From contig CAWGVZ010000015.1 of the NCBI GenBank assembly GCA_963826035.1, positions 868,001-932,000 of the forward strand: a stretch of 64,000 nucleotides of DNA, given 5' to 3'. This document shows, in pieces, positions 57,666 through 64,000 of the stretch. This DNA comes from Actinophytocola sp963826035. GTDB lineage: Bacteria; Actinomycetota; Actinomycetes; Mycobacteriales; Pseudonocardiaceae. The notes below the pieces were generated by a model that searched no databases, was not told the DNA's origin, and saw only the letters and a list, made by a program, of their open reading frames with translations. Each line of letters opens with the position of its first letter. The stretch's first letter is position 1. A program made the position numbers and the translations under genes.

Positions 57666-58013
57666 TGGCTTACCCCTTTTCGCCAGTTCGACGTCTACGC
57701 GGTGGCAGTGCGCCGCGCAACACTGTGGAAGTGGGTCTCACATTGTGATCTGGCGTTGTCGTGCTCGGATCCATGTGGATGGATGAATGGCGAGGAACCA
57801 GGAAGGGTGGGTTGCCCATGGCTCGGCTTCGACGCGGTGTTCGCCTGCTCTGCTCGCTGGCCCGCTTCGAGGTGGATGCCTGGGCGGCGCTGCGGTTCGC
57901 CACGTCCTGACGCGCCTGGTTCGAACGGTCTGATCGGAGGTTTCGGTGTCGTCCAAGGAGGTTCTGCCGCTGCTCACCGGAGCCGCCCCACTCGTCACGG
58001 CGCAGGTGCGGCG
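57666..58013. other. Gene-poor stretch with two small frames
   Basis: No recognised gene lies here. A 30-residue frame (57818-57910, starting MARLRRGVRLLC) and a 23-residue frame (57946-58017, starting at GTG after CGGAGG, stop overlapping the next ATG as ATGA) could be leader peptides for the monooxygenase genes, but neither matches a known leader type. Confidence 0.3.
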
Positions 58014-59090
58014 ATGACGCCAGCACTGCCGCACCTCGCCGTGGCGCTGGACGGCGCGGGATGGCATCCTGCGGCGTGGCGGGAACCGGACGCCCGGCCG
58101 GCCGAACTGTTCACCGCCGGGTACTGGACGGACCTGATCCGCGAGGCCGAGTTCGGGTTCCTCGACTTCGTCACGATCGAGGACTCGTTCAGCGCTCAGT
58201 CCACAGTGGATGATCGGCTCGATCGGGTGTACGGCCGGCTCGACGCCACGTTGGTCGCGTCCGCGGTGGCGCCGCGCACCAGCGGGATCGGCCTGGTGCC
58301 CACGGTGGTCGCGACGCACACCGAGCCGTTCCACGTCTCGAAGGTGATCGCCACCCTCGACTACGCCAGTACCGGCAGGGCCGGCTACCGCGTGCGAATC
58401 TCCACCCGGCCCACCGAGTTCGCCCACGTGGGCCGGCGCGCGGCCGGCGAGGTGGCCGACCTGCTGGACGAGGCGGCCGACCATGTCGAGGTGGTGCGCC
58501 GGTTGTGGGACAGCTGGGAGGACGACGCCGAGATCCGCGACGCGGCGACCGGCCGGTTCGTCGACCGGGACAAGCTGCACTACATCGACTTCACCGGGCG
58601 CTGGTTCAGCGTCAAAGGCCCGTCGATCACCCCACGCCCGCCGCAGGGCCGGCCGCCGGTGGTGCTGCTCGCACACGCGGCACCGGTGTACCGGCTCGCC
58701 GCCCGTGCCGCCGACGTGGTCTTCGTGACCCCACGGGACACCGCCAACGCCAAGGAAATCCTGGCCGAGGTGCGGGCCGAGGAGGCGGAACGGTCCGAGC
58801 CGTTGCACGTGTTCGGCGAGCTGGTGGTGTTCCTCGACGAGACCGGCGCGAAGGCCGCGGACCGGTTGGCGCGGCTCGACGAGCGCGATGGCGCCGAGTT
58901 CGCCTCCGACGCGGCGGTTTTCGTTGGCACGGTGGACGATCTGGCTGATCTCCTGCTGGAGTTGCACGCCGCCGGGCTGACCGGGTTCCGGCTGCGTCCC
59001 GGCGCGTTGCCGCACGACCTGGTCGCGATCACCAGAACGCTCGTCCCTCGGCTACAGGCCAGGGGGAGTGTTCCGCCGCGCGTACGGTGA
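58014..59090 (+). CDS. Luciferase-like (LLM) flavin monooxygenase 1, C-terminus frameshifted
   Basis: This 358-residue LLM-family oxidoreductase has HLAVALDGAGWHPAAWR, FLDFVTIEDSF and a barrel with STGRAGYRV. Family members use reduced flavin and O2 on aromatic, sulfonate or related substrates. After a run of five G (59062-59066) the true ending is in another frame: removing one G gives a tail RGVFRRAYGEKTLRARLVLA and PANRYAEAL, ending at TGA 59154, which overlaps the ATG of the next gene. So a one-base insertion, real or technical, replaces the last residues. Confidence 0.65.
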   Translation: MTPALPHLAVALDGAGWHPAAWREPDARPAELFTAGYWTDLIREAEFGFLDFVTIEDSFSAQSTVDDRLDRVYGRLDATLVASAVAPRTSGIGLVPTVVATHTEPFHVSKVIATLDYASTGRAGYRVRISTRPTEFAHVGRRAAGEVADLLDEAADHVEVVRRLWDSWEDDAEIRDAATGRFVDRDKLHYIDFTGRWFSVKGPSITPRPPQGRPPVVLLAHAAPVYRLAARAADVVFVTPRDTANAKEILAEVRAEEAERSEPLHVFGELVVFLDETGAKAADRLARLDERDGAEFASDAAVFVGTVDDLADLLLELHAAGLTGFRLRPGALPHDLVAITRTLVPRLQARGSVPPRVR

Positions 59091-59153
59091 GAAGACCTTG
59101 CGGGCCCGGCTCGTTCTCGCCCGGCCGGCCAACCGCTACGCCGAGGCGCTCTG

Positions 59154-60526
59154 ATGAGTAAGCCACGCAAGGAGATCCATCTCGCCGCGCACTTCCCCGG
59201 CGTGAACAACACGACGGTGTGGAGCGATCCCAGGGCGGCAGCCACAGTGAGTTCGAGTCGTTCCGGCACTTCGCGCAGACCGCGGAGCGGGCGAAGTTCG
59301 ACTTCCTGTTCCTGGCCGAGGGCCTGCGGTTGCGGGAACAGGGCGGGCAGATCTACGACCTGGACGTCATGGGGCGTCCGGACACGTTCACGGTGCTGGC
59401 CGCGCTGTCCGCGGTGACCGAGCGGCTCGGTCTCGCTGGCACGATCAACTCGACGTTCAACGAGCCGTTCGAGGTGGCGCGCCAGTTCGCCACCCTCGAC
59501 CACCTGTCCGATGGGCGGGCGGCATGGAACGTGGTCACCTCATGGGACGCGTTCACCGGACAGAACTTCCGCCGCGGCGGGTTCCTCGCCGAGGCCGACC
59601 GGTACGCCCGTGCCGAACAGTTCCTGCGCACGACGTGGACGCTGTTCGACTCGTGGCGTGGGGACGAGATCCTGGCGGACGAGGAGTCCGGCCGTTTTCT
59701 CGCCGTGCCACGGCCAGGAGGGTTCGCGCATGAGGACGACCACTTCGACATCGCCGGGCACTTCCCGGTGCCGCGCAGCCCGCAGGGCCGGCCGGTGATC
59801 TTCCAGGCCGGCGACTCCGACGAGGGCCGCGAGTTCGCCGCCGCCACCGCTGACGCGATCTTCTCCCGGCACGGCACACTCGAGGCAGGGCAGGCGTTCT
59901 ACGCCGACGTCAAGGGCCGTCTCGCTCGCCACGGCCGCGAACCCGAGTCGCTGAAGGTGTTGCCGGCCGCGACGTTCGTGCTCGGCGACACCGACGCGGA
60001 CGCCCGCGAGCGAGCGGCGGTCGTGCGCCGCCAGCAGGTCAGCGGGCAGACCGCGATCAAGCTGATGGAGCAGGTGTGGAACCGGGACCTGTCCGCTTAC
60101 GATCCGGACGGTCCGCTGCCCGAGGAGGACCCGCGGGTCAGCGGGGACCACATCGCGCGGGGCCGGGCGAGCGTGCGGATGAACCGCGACCCGCTGGCGG
60201 TCGCCAACCAGTGGCGGGACTTGGCGGCGGCGAAGAACGTGTCCATCCGTGAGCTGATGATCGAGACCGGTGCGCGCCAGACGTTCGTAGGCTCTCCGGC
60301 GACCGTCGCGCGGGCGATCGACGAGCTGGTGCAGGCGGACGCGAGTGACGGGTTCATCCTCGTCCCGCACATCACTCCGGGCGGCCTGGACACCTTCGCC
60401 GACACGGTCGTGCCACTGCTGCAGGAACGCGGCGCTTTCCGCACCGAGTACACGGGCACCACGTTGCGAGAACACCTCGTCGTCGACGGCTCGGCCCGTC
60501 GAATGCCTGGAACGACGCCTTCCTGA
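59154..60526 (+). pseudogene. Luciferase-like (NtaA/SnaA-type) flavin monooxygenase 2 with N-terminal frameshift
   Basis: The N-terminus (PRKEIHLAAHFPGVNNTTVW) is in the frame of ATG 59154. From about 59235 the family sequence continues in another frame (EFESFRHFAQTAERAKFDFL, LRLREQGGQIYDLDVMGRPD, AWNVVTSWDAFTGQNF). A single-base shift near GATCCCAGGGC separates them. The remainder up to 60526 is intact and typical of the NtaA/SnaA/DszA family. It needs a flavin reductase that is not encoded here. Confidence 0.65.
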
Positions 60527-60558
60527 CGTTGAGTGTCAGGAAGGCGTCGTTCCAGGCA
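60504..60558. terminator. Perfect 24-bp inverted repeat over two convergent stop codons
   Basis: The arms 60504-60527 and 60535-60558 are perfectly complementary (24 of 24) around the loop GTTGAGT. The repeat covers the stop codons of the LLM2 gene (60526, +) and the IclR gene (60536, -), so it is a bidirectional terminator built into both coding ends. It shares the GCGTCGTTCC core and the GTTGA loop start with the element at 14770. Confidence 0.7.
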
Positions 60559-61348
60559 CACCAGGTGGTGCGGTGGTGAGCAGGGGAGCGATCCGGTGGG
60601 TGGTCTTGTCCAGCAGGGCGGCGAGTTCGGGTAGCCGGTCGTCGGTGACGCGGACTGTGGGGCCCTGGATCGCGACGGCACCCAGCACGCCGCCGCCATG
60701 TCGGGGTATGGGTGCGGCGACGGCGCGGACGCCAGGGTTGCGTTCCTCGTCGTTGAGGGCCCAACCGCGCTCGCGGACCAGCTCGAGCTCGGCGCGAAGC
60801 TGGTCGCGGTCGGTGATCGTGCGGTGCGTGGCCTGGACGAGGTCACCGAGGCCGGCGATCTGCGCGTTGATGTCACCGCCGAAGGCCAGCAGGCACTTGC
60901 CCATCGCCGAGACGTGCATGGGGACCCGGCTGCCCGGCTCCTGGTTGAAGCGCAGTGGTTGGCGGGAGACGACGTCGAGCACGATGTGGACCTCGTTGCC
61001 GGCGCGGATGCCGAGGTTGATCGACTCGCCGGTCTCGGCGGCGAGCTCTTCCAGTAGGGGGAGGGCGTGCTGGTAGCCCAGCAGCCTCGCCGCCTTCTCG
61101 CCAAGCACGACGAGTGTGGGGCCGAGCAGGTAACGCTCGGTACGCGGGTCCTGGTGGAGCAGGCCGGCCTCGGTGAGGGTGCGGGCGAGGCGATGGGCGG
61201 TGCTCACGGTGAGGCCCGTCCGTTGGGCGAGCTCCGTGACGCCCACACCGCCGCGGGAATCCTCTTCGGCCTCGACGCACCGCAGGACGGCGAGTGCGCG
61301 TTCGACCGCCTGGGCGCCGGACCGTGGTTGGCTGGGTTGCTCGGGCAC
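60536..61348 (-). CDS. IclR-family transcriptional regulator
   Basis: This 270-residue protein has an N-terminal winged HTH (GVTELAQRTGLTVSTAHRLARTL) and a C-terminal IclR effector domain (GYQHALPLLEELAAETGESINLG, HVSAMGKCLLAF). IclR proteins sense small aromatic or catabolic molecules. It probably controls the convergent or nearby monooxygenase genes. The start is taken as GTG 61348; there is no clear ribosome site and an upstream ATG (61417) is possible. Its end is inside the terminator repeat. Confidence 0.82.
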   Translation of the reverse strand: MPEQPSQPRSGAQAVERALAVLRCVEAEEDSRGGVGVTELAQRTGLTVSTAHRLARTLTEAGLLHQDPRTERYLLGPTLVVLGEKAARLLGYQHALPLLEELAAETGESINLGIRAGNEVHIVLDVVSRQPLRFNQEPGSRVPMHVSAMGKCLLAFGGDINAQIAGLGDLVQATHRTITDRDQLRAELELVRERGWALNDEERNPGVRAVAAPIPRHGGGVLGAVAIQGPTVRVTDDRLPELAALLDKTTHRIAPLLTTAPPGVPGTTPS

Positions 61349-61611
61349 GCCGGCATTTTCGCATATCAGCGGGGTCGACGACCGGTCATGTACCGGTGGG
61401 CTCGGCGACGCGGGCACTGGCCACCCGCGCCGTCCGCGACAGTGTGCTTACCCGACCCTCTATTGAGGACCTTCTCACAACCGCCCGGCGCGGTGTCTCG
61501 GGTGGCGCGCAGCAGACCAATGCACCGAAAGCGTCGTTGGGTCCGGCATCCACACCCGCACCGCCGACGAGGTCGGTGTGCTTCTCGGCAAGCGTGTCGC
61601 CCGGTACGGCC

Positions 61612-61947
61612 TCAACCAGTTCTGGACTCTCGTGGACTGACCGTGGGCGTGCTCTGTCTCGGTGCGGCTGCCGCGACCAGTGCCGCTACGTACGCGAACA
61701 CGTCGTGCGGGTGATAGTGCCGGTTGACCAGCCCGGCCTCCTTGGCCCGCAGGATGTCCGACCAGGAGTTGTCCTTCACGTTGATCCACAGTGGACGCGA
61801 ACCGACCGTCTCGGTGAACGGCACGTAGTACCGGTCGTCGTCGGTGGCCACCTGAGGGAGGTAGACCTCGGGCAGGGCGTCCGGCCGGGACGAGTTCTCG
61901 ATCGGTTTGAGGTCCTTCCAGAACTCGGTGACCGCGTCCTCGGGCAT
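61612..61947 (-). pseudogene. Cupin (2,4'-dihydroxyacetophenone dioxygenase-like) truncated at its C-terminus
   Basis: Residues 1-86 match the DAD-like cupin family: VYLPQVATDDDRYYVPFTET, RPLWINVKDN, AGLVNRHYHPHDVFAY with the H-x-H metal site. After that (about 61690) the sequence becomes Ala-rich and unrelated and stops at 61612, so the second half of the cupin is missing. GGGAG precedes ATG 61947. It is probably a remnant of a catabolic operon with the LLM and amidohydrolase genes. Confidence 0.55.
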
Positions 61948-62089
61948 CGCGCACTCCCTTCGTTGGTGCTCACGCGCCAGTGAACCCGCCGCGACCGAGG
62001 GGTGTCTTTCCCAAACGGGACCTCGCCGTTGCCCATTCCGGACATCCGGTCGCCTTGGCCTGCGGCGACTGAACGGGTACAACCAATGT

Positions 62090-62965
62090 ATGTCCGGGCA
62101 CGTCGGGCGTCGTGACCCACACACCGCGGTCAAGCGTGAGCTGCTGGTGCGGTATCTCGATGCGTGGACTCCAGCAGTGTTGCGGTCACACCGCGCCGCC
62201 ACCTACGTCGAGTCCGGCGATGCTGTGACGGACGCGCTGCGCGTGTTCGGTGAGTTCGCCGACCGGCTCGCCGGGCATCGCCTGGAGGTGGTGCTTCTCG
62301 GGGCGGCCGTGGACACCGCGGCGTTGCGGGGCGCGCCGCAGGGGCTGTCCGTGCGGTCGGTGGCCGATCCCGCGGACGTCACGGTGGACGGGCCGATGCT
62401 GGCGCACCTGGACGTCGTGGCCGGCGCGCTCACCGAGCCGGACGCGTGGCGGCTGGTGGCGTCGCTCGCGCGGGGCAAGGCGCGCGAGGTACTGCTCACG
62501 TTGCCGGCGGCCGGACAGGCAGCGGACTGCCGGGACCGGCTGCGTGGGGCGGGCCTGGCGTACGCGGCCGCCGTCGAGCTCACCGACGACGACGGGCGAG
62601 TCGAGCTGATCATGTTCGCCACCGGGGACAGCAAGCACCTGGCGACGTTCAAGAACGAGATGTGGGCGGCGGACGAGTTCGCGGGGATCCGCTACCGCGA
62701 TCCGCACGACACCGAGCGCACGGCGGTTGACATCTCGCTCAACCCGCAGCTCCTGCCGTTGCGCCGGGCGCTGGTGGCGGAGGTGGCCCGACGGGGCCGC
62801 TGCACCGTCGCCGAGTTGCAGCGGCACACGCTGTTGGAGACGATCTACCGCCCCGCGGACGCCATCGGGGTGCTGACCTCGGCGGCCTCAGCGGGCGCGA
62901 TCAGCAGAGAGCCGGCGAAGGGCCGACTGGGCCCGCATACCGTCGTCGTTCCCGGCGAGCGCTGA
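62090..62965 (+). CDS. TcmP-like (three-Cys-motif partner) protein
   Basis: This 291-residue protein begins RRDPHTAVKRELLVRYLDAW, which resembles the start of three-Cys-motif partner (TcmP) proteins. It has a middle region with methyltransferase-like strands (RLEVVLLGAAVD, AHLDVVAGALTE) and a C-terminal helical part (LLPLRRALVAEVARRGRCTVAELQRHTLLET-type, a winged-helix look). TcmP proteins pair with a three-Cys partner; none is nearby. The function is unknown. Confidence 0.5.
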   Translation: MSGHVGRRDPHTAVKRELLVRYLDAWTPAVLRSHRAATYVESGDAVTDALRVFGEFADRLAGHRLEVVLLGAAVDTAALRGAPQGLSVRSVADPADVTVDGPMLAHLDVVAGALTEPDAWRLVASLARGKAREVLLTLPAAGQAADCRDRLRGAGLAYAAAVELTDDDGRVELIMFATGDSKHLATFKNEMWAADEFAGIRYRDPHDTERTAVDISLNPQLLPLRRALVAEVARRGRCTVAELQRHTLLETIYRPADAIGVLTSAASAGAISREPAKGRLGPHTVVVPGER

Positions 62966-62980
62966 CGTGCTGTGCCGATG

Positions 62981-63391
62981 TCAGAGCCGCGCTTCTTCCT
63001 TTACTCGTGTCCGGTGGGTGAGGCCGGGCACCCGCCGGCCGACGAGGAGGTAGAACACAACGCTGAGCAGGGCGAGGGAGCTGACGCCGGGGAACATGAC
63101 CGTGCCGTTCCACACGGAAAGCAGGACACCGCCGACGTAGGGCCCGACGAAGCCGCCGAGTTGGGTGAAGCTCTGCGCGCCGAAGTAGCTGCCCCGCCGG
63201 TTGTCCGGGGCGATCCGGTCGATGATCGCGAACTCCGACGGCACGATGAAGACCTCGCCGACGCTGAACACGGCCATGGCGGCGACGAATCCCCAGAGCG
63301 AGCCGGCGGTCGCGAAGCCGGCCATGCCGGCGAACACCAGCAGCCCGCCGACGGCGATGGCGGTGACCGGTTCCAGCTTCAGCACGAGCAT
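62981..63391 (-). pseudogene. MFS transporter fragment (C-terminal half only)
   Basis: The 136 residues cover about four membrane helices of the C-terminal MFS half (AVGGLLVFAGMAGFATAG, EFAIIDRIAPDNRRGSYFGAQ, GPYVGGVLL). The N-terminal half is absent: upstream of 63391 the DNA belongs to an amidohydrolase gene on the other strand. The gene is 5'-truncated at a rearrangement junction. Confidence 0.65.
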
Positions 63392-64000
63392 TCGCGGCCA
63401 TCCCGACGTCCGCGCCCGAAGCCGCCGCGGCGGAGTTGGAGCGCGTGGTCAGCGGGCTCGGCTTCCGCGGCGCGATGCTGTACGGCCGCACCGGCGACAC
63501 ACTGGCCGACACGCCCGAGTTCGACGACCTCTACGCGACCGCCGAACGGCTTCGCGTCCCGCTGCACTTCCACCCCAGGGCCCCGGTGCGGGCGGTCCAG
63601 GAGGCGTACTACTCGGGACTGCCCAACGGACTGGGTCCGGCGCTGGCGACCGCCGGGCTGGGCTGGTACTACGACCTCGGTGTGCAGTACCTGCGGATGA
63701 TCTTCTCCGGGGTGTTCGACCGTCATCCCGACCTGCAGGTGATCGCCGGACACTGGGGCGAGGTCGTCCTGTTCTACCTGGATCACGTCGGCGTCCTGCA
63801 GGGCATGGCCGAGTTGCCGCGGCCGTTGGCCGACTACTTTCGCCAGAACTTCTGGGTGGCCGGCAGCGGCACGGTCAGCGAACGCTACCTGCGCTGGACG
63901 GCCGAGGTCGTCGGGACCGACCGCATGCTCTACTCGACCGACTACCCGTACACCTTCGGCACCCGGCCCGGCGGCTTCCCCTACCTGGACACCAGCGGCG
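63391..64000 (+). CDS. Amidohydrolase_2 (ACMSD-like) metallohydrolase, 5'-truncated and running off the window
   Basis: The frame from 63391 reads FAAIPTSAPEAAAAELERV, then LYGRTGDTLADTPEFDDLYA, VPLHFHPRAP (metal His), FDRHPDLQVIAGHWGE (metal/catalytic His) and RMLYSTDYPY (catalytic Asp). This is the ACMSD-type amidohydrolase family, which decarboxylates or hydrolyses aromatic and related substrates. The first ~100 residues, including the N-terminal H-x-H, are missing at the junction with the MFS fragment. The 3' end lies outside the window. Confidence 0.65.

Noticed and set aside
57818..57910. 30-residue leader peptide frame before the LLM genes
   Set aside because: It has no strong ribosome site and does not match known actinobacterial cysteine-leader motifs; it could be chance.
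61555..61640. Short coding remnant (+) reading VLLGKRVARYGLNQFWTLVD then a stop
   Set aside because: It looks protein-like but is too short to assign to a family, has no start and lies beside a degenerate hairpin.

Overview
The window is high-GC DNA with dense coding, many GTG starts, overlapping ATGA/GTGA gene junctions, a SARP/AfsR regulator, an ECF sigma factor of the ECF41 type and rare TTA leucine codons. This is the signature of an actinomycete. The gene content and the dispersed hairpin and GTGGGACTCG repeats suggest Pseudonocardiales (Amycolatopsis, Saccharothrix or Lentzea-like), but this is an inference and no rRNA or tRNA is present to place it.

Layout. (1) Bases 2-5979 are the right end of a (+) operon that starts outside the window: acyl-CoA carboxylase as an AccD-AccA fusion, BCCP, biotin carboxylase with an acyl carrier domain at its C-terminus, an SDR, a CrtI-like FAD enzyme and a PPOX-fold protein. 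It looks like part of a separate polyketide or fatty-acid-type pathway. (2) Bases 6.1-31.7 kb are mixed genes: SGNH hydrolase, RCC1-repeat protein, GH27 alpha-galactosidase, a small Cys-rich peptide locus with a redoxin, an ABC exporter, a broken signal peptidase and a SARP regulator, then a methyltransferase, an oxidoreductase/ECF41 sigma pair, a DoxX-barrel fusion, an M15 peptidase, a P-loop/TPR protein, a multicopper oxidase, an interrupted CAP protein, an OB-fold protein, an extracellular deaminase and a flavin amine oxidase. (3) Bases 32.0-54.6 kb are a complete-looking biosynthetic gene cluster (below). (4) Bases 54.9-64.0 kb are accessory and decaying DNA: a short GT4, a small secreted protein, a winged-helix regulator, and frameshifted or truncated GNAT, luciferase-like monooxygenases, cupin, MFS and amidohydrolase genes around an IclR regulator.

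The cluster at 32.0-54.6 kb is the main discovery candidate. A leftward operon starting at 54552 encodes an amino-acid N-hydroxylase, a stand-alone cupin, a methionyl-tRNA-synthetase-like protein fused to a carrier domain, and a DAO-like FAD oxidase. These are the parts of the hydrazine (N-N) forming machinery known from s56-p1 and triacsin, but the cupin is split off and the MetRS-like part carries its own carrier domain. The same operon continues with a one-module NRPS (TubC docking, heterocyclization, adenylation with a Cys-like code, PCP), an acyl-ACP ligase, a free ACP, a GNAT, two identical tandem 27-residue reading frames, a C45-type N-terminal-nucleophile hydrolase/acyltransferase and a LuxR-type regulator. 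Facing it is a (+) operon of a highly reducing type II polyketide synthase (ACP, KS, CLF, double-hotdog dehydratase, ketoreductase). Divergent from that PKS operon is a second (-) operon of an EamA exporter, thioesterase, KAS III-like enzyme, a large heme-oxygenase-like diiron protein and an acyl-CoA dehydrogenase. Inference: the pathway makes a polyene acyl chain joined to a hydrazine-derived and a cysteine/thiazoline-derived unit. TTA codons at the start of the N-hydroxylase and NRPS genes predict bldA (developmental) control.
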